Below, piece by piece: positions 21,834-32,213 of a stretch of 64,000 bases of DNA. The position numbers and the translations under genes were made by a program. The first letter of the stretch is position 1, and each line of letters opens with the position of its first letter. Location: the NCBI GenBank assembly GCA_951640165.1, contig OX621244.1, positions 12,604,001 through 12,668,000 of the forward strand, written 5' to 3'. The DNA comes from Pseudoips prasinana. Taxonomy: Eukaryota > Arthropoda > Insecta > Lepidoptera > Nolidae. A model generated the notes under the pieces. It was given only the letters and a program-made list of their open reading frames with translations, searched no databases and was not told where the DNA came from.

Positions 21834-21994
21834 ATTTAATACCAAAGATTAAACATGTATTAAATATTAAGGTAAAATTCTGTAGTGGACATTTAATTAA
21901 GGACAGTAAATTATAATGAAAAATACAGTTAAACAAAACTTATAATCTGCAGTGTTCTAATATCTTTAACAGCTCCATTTTATTACGTGTAAAA

Positions 21995-22126
21995 TCAGTA
22001 CCCAGTAGCAAAACCTTTGTTAGTAATTACCGCTTGACACCGATGTGGCATTATCAGTTCCTGACATGTTTCGACAGGAATGTTTGCCCATGCCTCACAA
22101 AAACCTTCATGAAGTTCATCCAAACT
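21995..22126 (-). pseudogene. Tc1-like transposase, C-terminal relic
   Basis: The last about 43 codons of a minus-strand frame end in a pattern typical of Tc1 transposase C termini: a Trp-x-x-Ile-x-x-Glu/Thr-Cys-x-x-Leu segment, then 'MPHRCQAVITNKG' and a terminal Tyr before the stop at 21995. The upstream coding region with the DDE catalytic residues is not visible, and the codons 5' of this segment do not look like transposase. It is a fragment without activity. Confidence 0.55.
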
Positions 22127-22435
22127 TGTATTACGATAAGTAAGTGCTGAAGACGCTGGACTTAAAAAGAGGCAAAAAAAGTACGCCGCTCGACGTACGA
22201 GCCAATGTACCATTTTGTCCTCTTGCCGTGGAGACAATGGGGTGCTGGGGCTCTGAGGCAGCAGCTCATCTATTATTAAGGTCTCTCGAAAGATGCCCAA
22301 ATTTTTTATGTGCATTTATGACGTCACATGTGACCGATTCATGGAAACCGATTTAACGATTGATTAAGTCATTTCCAACCTATATTTATTTGAACGCTAT
22401 CTAAGAAATCGATGTTCGGCGACTTAGCCGGTAGA
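22127..22435. other. No gene recognised
   Basis: The open frames here (minus 21995-22315, plus 22144-22356) lose any family similarity beyond the Tc1 relic. Confidence 0.35.
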
Positions 22436-22563
22436 GCCCCAGGACAGATATTTGTGTGCATGAAGATGTCTATTTGTCATTAGTCTGGGTGTAATTATCT
22501 ATATAAGTATTTATTTACAAAAGAAAAAAAAAACGTAGTAGGTAGATATGTAGTATATCAGTA
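22436..22563 (+). mobile_element. SINE, family D, with broken head
   Basis: 'aggacagatatttgtgtgca', 'gtctgggtgtaattatctat' and 'tatttacaaaagaaaaa', then 'gtagatatgtagtatatcag'. The tail is replaced at 22564 by RTE sequence. Confidence 0.75.
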
Positions 22564-22567
22564 TTTA

Positions 22568-22728
22568 CAAACCGGAAGACGCAGCGTGGGCCGGCCTCCT
22601 ACAAGATGGACCGATGATCTTGTGCGGGTCACTGGAAACTGCTGGATGCGGATAGCGCAAGACCGGCGATTGTAGAGATCTTTGGGGGAGGCCTTTCTCC
22701 AGCTGTGGACGTCTTCCGGCTGATATGC
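22568..22728 (+). pseudogene. RTE-clade LINE, ORF2 C-terminal end and 3' tail
   Basis: Plus-strand translation gives the typical C terminus of lepidopteran RTE ORF2: GRRSVGRPPTRWTDDLV-like, then CWMRIAQDRRL, and after a frame break the SLGEAFLQLWTSSG-like end. The DNA is 'aggcctttctccagctgtgg' then 'acgtcttccggctgata'. Only about 50 codons remain and there is an internal stop near 22674. The catalytic domains are absent. Confidence 0.7.
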
Positions 22729-22921
22729 TTTCTCTGTTAACCATGATTTTAAACAGAAGACTTCCTTTTACAGAAGGAATCGATATTTGTATGCACTCAT
22801 TTTTCCTGTAGGTCAGTTTCATTACATCGCATCTACTGTCCATTGCCTATCTCTGTATCTACCTAAATGACCACAGTATCGCTATTTTAACCTTAGACTT
22901 AAAGGCCATCGATAATTTTTT

Positions 22922-23318
22922 GATGTGATACATCTATAGCCGCACGTAAAACAGATTTCTGGCGTGGCGACGCATGCCGTGGGGTTTTTTTTTCATTTTT
23001 TTTAGTCCTATCACAATATGTTCTTTTCGACTTCGACTTCTACTTGGACTTCGACTAGACTTCGACTTTGACTTCGACTGCGACTTATACTTCGACTTTG
23101 ACTGCGACTTATACTTCGACTTCGACTGCGACTTATACTTCAACTTCGTCTTCGTCTTCGACTTCGACATGACTTCGACTTTGACTTCGACTGCGACTTA
23201 TACTTCGACTTCGACATCGACTTCGACTTCGACTGCGACTTATACTTCGACTTCGACTTCTGCATATTACTTTTACAAAATAATGTCGATGTTTCACAGC
23301 TGTCCCGTGACGGCTCAC
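22922..23318. mobile_element. Short inverted-repeat element (TTCGAC family), copy 2
   Basis: Left end 'gatgtgatacatc' (one change from copy 1), body 'acagatttctggcgtggcga', microsatellite 23030-23265, 'ctgcatattacttttacaaa' and right end from 23288. The right repeat is truncated (gatgtttcacagc) before 'tcccgtgacggctcacattt'. Confidence 0.7.
23030..23265 (+). repeat. TTCGAC microsatellite with TGCGACTTATAC interruptions
   Basis: Same composition as 19987-20160 but a different unit arrangement, so the arrays have been remodelled independently. Confidence 0.9.
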
Positions 23319-23465
23319 ATTTTTGTCTGGGGGTTTTTAGTGTATTTTAAGTACATACGGCTACATATCAAGCTATAAATTTCCAGTATAAGCTGAGCTC
23401 GCGTTGTACAGGATTTCCATACAATTACAGGTCAGCTTATATTGAAAATGTACAGCTTGATAATA

Positions 23466-24747
23466 GGTCTTTACCTATGAAATTGCCGTTTTGTATGAAA
23501 AAATTTAAACGAATTTTTTTCATGAATTTTTTTATTTGTATTAATCGAAGTAATCACCCATGCAATCAATGCATCTTTGCCATCGCAGTGGCAGTTTATT
23601 GATGCCCTTCTTAAAGAAATCAGCTGGACGGGAGGCAACAAATTCTTCAAAGGCATTTTGTACTGCCTCTCGGGTATTGAATTTTTTTCCCGCCAAGAAG
23701 TTATCCAAATTCTGGAAAAAGTAGTAGTCTGTAGGCGCAAGGTCTGGTGAGTAGGGCGGATGACGGAGAGCTTCCAACCCCAGTTCTTGCAACTTGGAGA
23801 CCGTCTGCTGTGCAGTATGAGGTCGCGCGTTGTCGTGCAGGAGCAGCGGAGACGAGCGATTGACCAATGCTGGTTGGAGATGCGCCAGCTTCTACATCAT
23901 TGTGCTCAGTTCTTCACAGTACACATCTGCAGTAATGCTCACCCCGTTTGGTAAGAAGCTGTGATGAATCACACCGGCGCTAGACCACCAAACAGTGACC
24001 ATCACTTTTCTAGGGGTAAGTTTTCGTTTAGGGCATTGTTTAGGTGCTGAACCAGGATCCAACCAACTTGCTGAGCGCTTGCGGTTATCAAACAGAATCC
24101 ATTTTTCATCGCAGGTAACAATGCGGTTCAAAATTCCTTCATTTGTGTGTCTGTTGAGCAGTGCAAGGCACGTCTCGACGCGTACTTCGCGCTGGCGATC
24201 ATTGAGTTCGTGGGGCACCCATTTGTCAAGCTTTTTTACCTTGCCAATTTGACGCAAATGGACCAATATTGTTTTGACGCTAACGTCGAAAGCTGCTGCT
24301 AATTCAGCCGTAGATTGTGTATCATCAGCTTCCACAACCGCCTTTAATTCGTCATTGTCGACCAAAGTCTTCGGACGACCGCGAGGTTCATTTTTCAGGT
24401 CGAAATTTCCAGAACGGAAGCGAGCAAACCAATAACAGGTGGTGCGTTGGTTTGTAGTGTTAGCTCCGTAAACGTCGTTGATGTTGCGTGCCGCTTGTGC
24501 CGCGTTGCTGCCACGACGGTACTCATATTCCATAATTACTCGAATTTTTAACGTATCCATGATGACGAAAAAGATTGAAATGCGATGAAAATGTAACACT
24601 AATCAATAAAGAAATGACTACTTTTGGAAAAAAGAATCCATGTTTTTAAAATAAAATTAATTTGAAATTAGAATTCTTAGCCAAACAAAAATTATTTTGA
24701 TTTGAAATGGCCAGTACTGCAGAACGGCAATTTCATAGGTAAAGACC
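23466..24747 (-). mobile_element. mariner transposon, cecropia-like, near complete
   Basis: Terminal inverted repeats of about 25 bp (ggtctttacctatgaaattg and continuation) lie at 23466-23492 and 24721-24747, each next to a TA (23464-23465, 24748-24749), the mariner target duplication. Total length of 1282 bp is normal for the family. The single transposase gene is on the minus strand and has one nonsense codon. Confidence 0.9.
23541..24560 (-). pseudogene. mariner transposase with one in-frame stop
   Basis: DDD transposase that would cut and rejoin the element ends at TA sites in the nucleus. I chose the start at 24560 (MDTLKIR); an upstream ATG at 24599 only adds 13 codons. The N-terminal helix-turn-helix region (RRGSNAAQAARNINDVYG ... 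CYWFARFRSG) is followed by the WVPHEL linker, then catalytic Asp in TCDEKWI, Asp in LLHDNARPH and Asp in YSPDLAPTDYYFF, so all three acidic residues of the DD34D triad are present. A TAG at about 23889-23891, between the first and second Asp, interrupts an otherwise continuous frame. Total 340 codons, close to the usual about 345. Similarity in layout to the transposase part of primate SETMAR places it in the cecropia subfamily (inference). Inactive unless the stop is read through. Confidence 0.9.
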
Positions 24748-24829
24748 TAATATGTAGCCGTTTGTACATAGTTACAAAACAATAATAATTAATAAGTATT
24801 ACCCGTTGTTGAGTATGCATTTTTTTTTT

Positions 24830-25690
24830 ATGTGAAACATCTATAGCCGCAGGTAAAACAGGTATTTCTGGCGTGACGACGTATGCAGTGGCGACGCGTC
24901 GCCACGCTGTACGATAGTAGTGTGTACGGTGTGGCGACGCGTCGCCATGCGCAATCGACTTTTTAGGGTTCCGTAGCCAAAAGGCAAAAAACGGAACCCT
25001 TATAGATTCGTCATGTCTGTCTGTCTGTCTGTCCGTCCGTCCGTAAGTCACAGCCACTTTTTTCCGAAACTATAAGAGCTGTAATACTGAGACTTGGTAA
25101 GTAGTTGTATTCTGTGAACCGCATTAAGATTTTTACACTAAAATAGAAAAAGAACAATTATTTTGGGGGGTCGCCATACATAGAACTGAAACTCAAAATT
25201 TTTTTTTTCATCGTACCCATACATGTGTGGTATTTATGGATAGGTCTTCAAAAATGATATTGAGGTTTCTAATATCATTTTTTTTCAAAACTGAATAGTT
25301 TGCGCGAGAGACACTTCCAAAGTGGTAAAATGGGTGTGTGTGTCCCCTCCCCCCCCCCCTCTAACTTAACAATAAGAGAATGATAAAACTAAAAAAATAT
25401 ATAATGTACATTACCATGTAAACTAACAACGGAAATTGGTTTGAACGAGATCTAGCAAGTAGTTTTTTTTTAATACGTCATAAACCGCAATTTGCATTCA
25501 TTTAATCAACTGAAATACTTGCTGCTATGGAACCCTTCATGTGCGAGTCCGACTCGCACTTGGCCGGTTTTTATTTTATTATTATGACATATTTAGTTCC
25601 TATCACAATATGTTCGTTTTTGCATATTAGTTTTACAAAATAATGTCGATGTTTCACATCTGCCAGGCGCCCCGTGATGTCTCACATTTT
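24830..25690. mobile_element. Short inverted-repeat element, copy 3, split by another repeat
   Basis: Left half 24830-24960 ('atgtgaaacatctatagccg', ..'tttctggcgtgacgac') and right half 25588-25690 ('cctatcacaatatgttcg', 'tgcatattagttttacaaaa', 'gatgtttcacatctgccagg') flank about 625 bp of unrelated repeat. The microsatellite is absent. Two GC-rich palindromes lie in the left half (24888-24905 perfect over 18 bp, 24932-24947 over 16 bp). Confidence 0.7.
24961..25585. mobile_element. Interspersed repeat nested in copy 3
   Basis: Starts with a 9-bp inverted repeat (gggttccgt ... acggaaccc), has a (TCTG)n/(TCCG)n block at 25014-25045, and ends with a hairpin 'gtgcgagtccgactcgcac' followed by 'ttggccggtttt'. 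These motifs are common in lepidopteran genomes. I cannot place the family. Confidence 0.55.
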
Positions 25691-25704
25691 TTTTGTTACT
25701 AATT

Positions 25705-25900
25705 AAAGCTTGTACTATGGGTAACAGGCGACGATATACATACTTATATAGATATGTAAATACTTATATAAATAGAAAACATCCATGACTAAGAAACAAA
25801 TATTCGTGCTCATCACACAAATATTTGCACTTACCGGGATTCGAACCCAGGACCACCAGCTTCGTAGGCAGGAGCACTACCAACTCGGCTACGGTGACCG
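25705..25900 (-). mobile_element. SINE, family C, 3'-truncated
   Basis: Minus strand: head 'ggtcaccgtagccgagttgg', B box 'ctgggttcgaatcccggtaa' and body to 'cccatagtacaagcttt'. The last about 45 bp of the family tail are missing. Confidence 0.85.
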
Positions 25901-26009
25901 ATATCGATTTGAATTTATAAAATCATTTATAAGGGATTTTCATAAATACGCCTCAAAAAATATGAGTGCTTGCACCCATCAATTTACATTCTTCAATTAT
26001 ATGCGTTAA

Positions 26010-26165
26010 ATGCTTTAAGGAATATCGAATGGATTGTTTAAATTCAAGTCACAGAACCACGGTGCGGTGGCGGAGCGGTTATCCTGGGTACCGGATACCC
26101 CGTGGTCGTAGGTTCGATTCCCACCCGCACTTAAATTTATTCAATTCATTTTAATGATGTTTGAA
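26010..26165 (+). mobile_element. SINE, family F (tRNA-like head)
   Basis: 'ggtgcggtggcggagcggtt', then 'ggataccccgtggtcgtagg' and 'ttcgattcccacccgcactt'. Flanks on both sides of the head match 12466-12600 inverted. Confidence 0.65.
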
Positions 26166-26169
26166 AAAT

Positions 26170-26640
26170 CACATATTGCACATCCAGTTTAACCTGGCGT
26201 GACTGAAAATGTATTTCGCCGCTACTATAAAAGTAGGTTAGGTTAGAACTGCATTGTAAGGTTACAATGCCAGAAACAAATTTATTTACACATATATTAA
26301 ATTTGTATATAAATAGCAATACAGCATGGACATAAAGGTAAATTGCTGCTTAGATTACAATATTATGTGATATAATAATATAATTAATATAATAATATAA
26401 TTTTGCTTAGGGTATGGAATTATAAATGTTACGTTTACAGCTGGCCTAGAAGGCTTTCAATGCTCCACCAAACAATAGAGTCGAGAATGGCCACAAGCCA
26501 TCTAAAAGTTTGGCTACGAACTAAACAACCCGCGCAAGAGGGTTCGAACCGCGACTCACGGCTACTGACATTGAGATGCATGAGAAAGTAGGTATAATAC
26601 ATACATATTAAATAAATAATATAATAATAATAATAAATAA
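26170..26640. other. AT-rich stretch, nothing recognised
   Basis: A tRNA-like scrap 'gagggttcgaaccgcgactc' at 26538-26557 is too isolated to call. Confidence 0.35.
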
Positions 26641-26644
26641 TATG

Positions 26645-26892
26645 GCACATTATACACACACAGCCATCTGATCCCAAACTAAGCAGAGCTTGTACTATGG
26701 AAACCAGATAACTGATATATTACGTATACTACTTTTCTTTTGTAAATACATATTATAAAGATTACATTAGATACACTCACACTCAGAACTTATAATCTAA
26801 CTCATCACCCAAAGATTTGTCCTGGGTGGGCATCAAACCCCCGACCTCTAGCTTAGTAGTCAGGGTCGTTAACCACTAGATCTTTAGGCCAG
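26645..26892 (-). mobile_element. SINE, family D
   Basis: Minus strand: head 'tggcctaaagatctagtggt' and B-box region 'gggtttgatgcccacccagg', then 'acaaatctttgggtgatgag', '..acaaaagaaaagtagt', 'tccatagtacaagctctgct' and 'gggatcagatggctgtgtgt'. Confidence 0.8.
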
Positions 26893-26894
26893 TT

Positions 26895-27555
26895 TAATAA
26901 AAGTGCGTAGTCAATAATTTTTTTATTCATTTAAATTTACAAAAATCACGATCGGATTCAACGGCAGTTCCATCAGTTCATCAGTAGTGAGTTAAAGCAT
27001 TATTTCTTGGAATTAAACCGTGCCAATGTTCCAGCCGCGATTGAATGAAGCCCGGTCGTTGTGTCTTTTTTCCAATTATAGTTTCAGTTACATATACTTT
27101 TTCTTGTGTAAAGTATTTACGTACTAAGTTAAGGTCATATTCATTGGCTATTAAGTTGAACTTGTATCTATATAAATAAAACAGGGTTATTTTATACCAT
27201 TTATAACTCAGGAACGGATGAACCGATTTTGTTGATTTCGCATTTTTTTATTGGTCTAATCCGAGTAGAGCAGAATAACTATTAAAACAATGAAAACTAC
27301 ACGTTATTATACATTATGAAGATAAGTAATATTTTTATAAAAAAAAAAATTTAAAGATTTATAAAAAAAATCTCAAATCTTTGATAATATTTCAAGAATG
27401 GATTATGTAGTGGACACCACCCACCGGCCACCACCTCTTAGGTTTTATGTTACTGACAACTAATTAGGTATATAATTTGTTGTAATGGTCGCTATAGACA
27501 TTTCTAAGAATTTTGAGGTAAGGCCATAACCAGCTTACATATAAAAGATTAATTT
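26895..27555. other. Mostly unrecognised; Helitron 5' end near 27168
   Basis: 'tctatataaataaaacaggg' at 27168 begins like the 5' end of lepidopteran Helitrons (TC start). It is followed by 'atttataactcaggaacgga', but no matching 3' hairpin is seen before 27555. Confidence 0.4.
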
Positions 27556-27557
27556 TT

Positions 27558-27790
27558 GACGGGCTGGTTGGCAAATGCTTACCTTTCACGCCGCGGGTCG
27601 TGGGTTCGATTACCAGCAGGACAGATATTTGTGTGCAAAGAACATGTGTGGAACAGCCTGAGTCTAGGTGTAATTATCGATATAAGTAGGTATCTATTTG
27701 CAAAAGAAAAGTAGTATATGTAAATATATCAGTTATCTAGTTTCCATAGTACAAGCTCTGCTTAGTGTGTATATAATCTCCTAGGATATT
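27558..27790 (+). mobile_element. SINE, family D
   Basis: Head 'gacgggctggttggcaaatg', B box 'gtgggttcgattaccagcag', 'gacagatatttgtgtgcaa', 'gtctaggtgtaattatcgat', '..caaaagaaaagtagt' and 'ttccatagtacaagctctgc'. The final segment is altered. Confidence 0.85.
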
Positions 27791-28434
27791 ATTAATATTG
27801 ATAATTACAAAATATGTCAATATCTTTATTGCATTGTTTATTTATTATTGATCCATCTGATCTTAAGGCCGTAGCTACACGAGTTTCATCTAAGTCACGT
27901 TTGCGCCACGTGCTATAATCATGTCCAAATGTCACGCAATGTTTAACTGGATTAATTTGTTGTGTGCACGCTTCATGTGATGACGCCACGCGGCATATCA
28001 GTGGCTACACGTGCCATACAAAAACCACCCTTATAGCCCACATTATTAAGACACCGACTAGGTCATAATTTTTTTAAGTCGAGGTTAGGTGTGGACTTTG
28101 TTAATGCAGCGTATTAAACGCAACTAATAGGGTCCTGAATAGAAAGATGCCTCGGGCTAAGATTCCCGGGAAGTCGCGGGTGTGAGCTTAGCTTCAATAG
28201 TGAGCCTATCTACATTACAGATATAGAAGAGAGAACCTGATATATGTATACATATACTAGCTGTGGTGGCGAACTTCGTAACGCCATATATTTTTCCCGT
28301 CAATACTGTCTAAAGTCTATATTATATTTTAATGCACAATATTTTTCGTTTTTCCTTCCACAACGACCAAAAATACAAACAGTGCTGCAATTTAAATTAT
28401 ATTTATAAGAAAATTTCTCAGTATCAGCCCAAAG
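27791..28434. other. No gene recognised; Helitron 3' relic at 28257
   Basis: CTAG at 28257-28260 with 'ctgtggtggcgaacttcg' looks like a decayed minus-strand Helitron end. The rest (27791-28250) has no shared repeats. Confidence 0.35.
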
Positions 28435-28633
28435 TCTGGGAGTTGGTGGTATTATACCTCCGTGCCTCGGAGAAGCACGTTAAGCCGACGGTCTTGTACC
28501 TGACCTCTTTCCGGTCGTTTCGCTAGACGTCCCATCGCATCATGAGAGTAATAGAATAGAAAGTGCCCTTATATTTGTGCACTATAATATATTCTGCGCA
28601 GTTGGCTAGTCTCCATTGAGGACATTAGGACAT
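28435..28633 (+). mobile_element. SINE, family A, 5'-truncated
   Basis: Body only: 'agtctgggagttggtggtat', 'ctcggagaagcacgttaagc', '..gtcttgtacctgacct', 'catcatgagagtaataga' and '..agtctccattgaggacatta'. The tRNA head is missing. Confidence 0.8.
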
Positions 28634-29215
28634 TATTATTGTTAATCACTGTGGAGACTTTTAAATCTACTAGACAAGGCCCTATGAAAAGCACAGATCT
28701 GATGGAAAGTCTGTAAGTATTGGCTCAAAGCCAACTCGTTATCAAAATCTTGGTAAATATAGGCTGTTCTTGACCCTTTGTAAACCGAACCAACTACTTA
28801 GGTTAAGCTTATTTGAAGGGTAAGCGTGATATTTGGGTCAGCTTACATCCTATTATCCTGTTACTATAAACTAAGGTAAAACTGCTTCAAGGAAAATAAA
28901 AGGAAATCTGAAATGTGTTGGAAAAATACAAAGAAAATATGAGGTTTTGTTCAATCTCGCTCGTTGTCAAACCAATATGGAAAAGGATAGTTTCGAGATA
29001 TTCGACGATAAGATTCTCCTGGTAAATTACAGGTGACAACAAAATCCATTCTTAAAAAAAAACATTTGATAATGTGTTCGACTGTGAACCAAAACGGTCC
29101 TGTGTCCACTAGAGTCTCGCCAAAAAGCTTCATAAGAAATTTCTGGTATAAAGCAACTGTGAGTACCTAAATCTATTCGGCTCTCGATAGGAACAAAAGC
29201 ATTGCGATTGGCCAA
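28634..29215. other. No gene recognised
   Basis: Two minus-strand frames (60 and 85 codons) overlap in 28951-29284 without recognisable domains. Confidence 0.35.
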
Positions 29216-29223
29216 ACTTATCA

Positions 29224-29263
29224 CACTATCAAGACAGTAGCATTGGCTACTGTCTTGATAGTG
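29224..29263. repeat. Perfect hairpin, 17-bp arms
   Basis: 'cactatcaagacagtag' 29224-29240, loop cattgg, exact complement 29247-29263. It falls in otherwise unremarkable sequence and could be a recent foldback or part of a structured RNA. Confidence 0.85.
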
Positions 29264-29705
29264 ATATAGAATGTGGGGCTGCATGCCCGTTGAGAGAACG
29301 AACTCATGCGTACGTTTCGTTTATCGCAAACTCAAACTAAAGCTTGAGGAAGGTGGCGGGTTCGTTAGCTCTGCACCTTTTCTCTTCACAGTCGTGTCGT
29401 ATTACTTAACCTTCGGATTATGAGAGTTTGTGTACAGCTAGTTTTGTGTATACTCTTGTGCCGTATAATATACCTTGCTAGTCGCCTTTAATTTGACATA
29501 TGGCTCGGAATTCTATAATGTTAATTCTTAATATAGCTACAGAAATGATATTACTTACTGAGACTACATAGATAAACTCGTTTCTTAATGATGAATACTC
29601 GTAGAATGCAATTGAATTGATGGTAAGCTCAACATCAAATTTGAAATATATGGATATGCGTCCAAAATAAGTACTGAGCACTTTTCAGTGTATAATTTCC
29701 AATCC
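29264..29705. other. AT-rich stretch, nothing recognised
   Basis: No supported feature. Confidence 0.4.
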
Positions 29706-29890
29706 TTTATTTTTTTTTTTTTTTTTTATAAAAGAGGGCGACAAACGAGCATGTGGGTCACCTGATGGGAAGTGATCACCACCGCCGATGCCATTCGCAT
29801 CACCAGATGTCGTTGAGGTGTCGCGGGTGTGTTGTCGGCCTTTAAAAGTCAGCAAACAAGTGTTGCTGACCCTCCCCCCCCCCCGCCCCA
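29706..29890 (-). mobile_element. LINE 3' tail with poly(A), minus strand
   Basis: Minus strand: 'aaaggccgacaacacacccg', '..tgatcacttcccatcagg', 'tgacccacatgctcgtttgt' and 'cgccctcttttat', then an A run (complement of 29709-29727). This is the widespread lepidopteran LINE tail; compare 17490-17690. Confidence 0.75.
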
Positions 29891-29929
29891 ATGAGCTTTG
29901 TAAGTTTTTCTATAATATTGTTTATTACA

Positions 29930-30052
29930 TGACTTTGGATGATTACTGGAAGTGTTTCTCAGTAGCTGCCACGTCAAGCACTGCACGGTGCGATAAAAAA
30001 AGACGATTCCACATAAATGTTAAATTTGTACGATATAAATGATTGGTGACTT
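29930..30052 (+). mobile_element. Jockey/CR1-like LINE 3' end fragment
   Basis: 'ctggaagtgtttctcagtag', 'ctgccacgtcaagcactgca', '..acgattccacataaatg' and a TTTGAAT tail match the 3' ends at 43330-43490 (same strand) and 40935-41060 (opposite strand). Confidence 0.75.
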
Positions 30053-31357
30053 TGAATATAAATCAATTAATTAAAAGATGATGTAAAACAAATTCTTAAA
30101 AATTAGGAATTATCGAATGCAAGCGTGTCTGTATTTTTTCAGGTTTGTCCATGAATGAAAATCTTTGTAGGAAGTTTTTCTGGCTAAGGTACAGACCCTC
30201 AATCGCTCTATATTCGTTTATCGGCCCTACCTTTGATACCCCACATTTTCGATAACGTTCACACTGCGTTTCAATAATCAATTAATAGGAATAAGTATCT
30301 GATTATTGGAAGGCAGTGTGAACAAGAATCTTATAGGCACGCTCGATGCACCCACGTATTTACTTACTCGTTGAATGTGGGTTCAGGCGCCAAGTCATTA
30401 AACATATTTATTTAAAAAATGCAGAAACTCAAACCATCATATCAAGGAAGTTAATGGATCTGTTTAATAAACTACAAAAGGACGAATGGAAGAATATTGC
30501 AGACTTTGCTTTCTAATTATAATCATGTTCAATTACAAGCAATCAAGCTAGAATTGATACTAAACTTTAAATTGACCTCTGAATGGACCTAGTAATTAAC
30601 TATTTGTACACAATTGAGGGGCAATATTCGTCTAAAGTACTAGGTAGTAAGCTAGTTTTTTCCGGTTATAAACATTGATACAAACCAATTAGTAATGATA
30701 AATGCCAATCAATTAGATTCCAGATATAAATTTGCACAACAAATTTAAAACGAATAACAAATTTCACTGGTAATAGTGGTTACTGGTATTTTTTGAGTTT
30801 TAGGATTAAATAATAAGTATTTTTATCAGTTATTTGGTTACCTAAGTGCAGGCTCTACCTGGTTTGGGTTCAAATGGCAGTGTGTTAGTCATCCCAGGAT
30901 ATATATATATATATTTGATAAATTTATTTGATTTGAAATAGGAATCTTGGATATGGAAATATTATATTCTAGAGATGGGTCCAAATCAATCAATATTGGC
31001 AATATTTTAGACAATATTAAGGTTTATAAACAATAAAACATGAGGTTTTGTTAAATCTATCATAGGTAAATGCAAAATATTAACAAATGGCGTTTACCAT
31101 TTTTGGCATGATAGTGATCAGGCCAAAGATGGTAGACACCATTATTTAACTATTTAAAAGATTGTAGTTAATCTTCACAATAAACTTGTATTTCAATTTA
31201 TGAATTACAAAAATAATAATATTGTATCTTCAAATGGAGTACTTCTGTTTCTGAATTTATTTTCACGTATTTTAAATAGTAATATTTCATGAACTAGTTT
31301 CAAGTGTAGATTAAACTATCGAAACACTATTATATCCTAATAATATATGATGATGAT
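30053..31357. other. No gene recognised; SINE D scrap at 30841-30900
   Basis: 'aagtgcaggctctacctggt', 'ttgggttcaaatggcagtgt' and '..gtcatcccagg' resemble a family D tail. The remainder is AT-rich with no shared repeats. Confidence 0.4.
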
Positions 31358-31581
31358 GATCTGAACCCAAACTAAGCAGAGCTTGTACCATGGCAAGCAG
31401 ATAACTGATATACTACTTATACTAACTACTTTTCCTTTGTAAATACATACGTATTAGATAATTACACTCAGACTCAGAACCAATAGATAAATTCATACAT
31501 AAAATATCTGTTCTGGGTGGGAATCAAACCCAAAGAAGAAGGTAAGGCAAGCATCTACCAATCACGGCAACCGGTCCGTCA
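31358..31581 (-). mobile_element. SINE, family D
   Basis: Minus strand: head 'gacggaccggttgccgtgat', 'gatgcttgccttaccttctt', B-box region 'tgggtttgattcccacccag', 'acaaaggaaaagtag' and 'ccatggtacaagctctgct'. Confidence 0.85.
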
Positions 31582-31896
31582 CTGTGTTATACAAATACAG
31601 GAAAAAGCCCAATTCAGCAGCTATGTACCACAAATAGTCTTTTAATAGCCCATCGTCTATAAATACACATTTTTCACACAAAATAAATCGTCCCGAGTGT
31701 TGATGTGGTACTAATGAACATTTTATATTTTTATATAGCACCAAAAAAAGTTCTGTTGAAAGACAGTACTGAATGACAAGCGTCGCTGTAGGTAAGGTAA
31801 AGAGCGTCCCTTAATGACATTCTCAGCATAATTCTGAGTTCCAACCATGACTTAACAATCGAATTAAAGGTAGATTACTACATGGATCGCTTTGTA

Positions 31897-32025
31897 CAGA
31901 CGCCAGCACATCAAGCTACCCCAAACTGTCAAATTTCCCCAATTGAACCTTAAGCTTATATGATAAAGTTGAAAATCTATAAATGAAATTTGACAGATTA
32001 GGGTAGCTGGATGTGCTGGCGTCTG
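31897..32025. mobile_element. MITE with about 40-bp terminal inverted repeats
   Basis: 31897 onward 'cagacgccagcacatcaagc', '..taccccaaactgtcaaat' is inverted at 31986-32025 with few mismatches. TA flanks each end, which points to a Tc1/mariner-type origin (inference). A second copy is at 45914-46055. Confidence 0.8.
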
Positions 32026-32171
32026 TACTTGTATACAGCTCTAGTTACTCTCACGTGAACAAATATCATCTAATAAATTAATTTTAAATTAATGATTTGA
32101 TACCAGCTTACATTTAATATGTGTAAGCAGACTTGCGCAGTTACTTTTTTTTATCGTTGGCTGGCCTTATA

Positions 32172-32213
32172 TACTATGTCACTAAATATTAGCTAGTATT
32201 TAGTGACATAGTA
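32172..32213. repeat. Hairpin, 17-bp perfect arms
   Basis: 'tactatgtcactaaata' 32172-32188 and its complement 32197-32213, 8-nt loop. Confidence 0.85.

Larger units (their letters stand above)
23351..24767. repeat. Inverted repeat bracketing the mariner
   Basis: 23351-23368 (gtacatacggctacatat) and 24750-24767 (atatgtagccgtttgtac) are inverted with one mismatch over 18 bp. They lie outside the mariner ends, so the mariner may sit in the loop of a pre-existing palindromic element. Confidence 0.55.

Noticed and set aside
26058..26135. A tRNA gene (also 12480-12560)
   Set aside because: Both loci share flanking sequence beyond the tRNA-like part and the anticodon loop is non-canonical; better explained as a SINE head.
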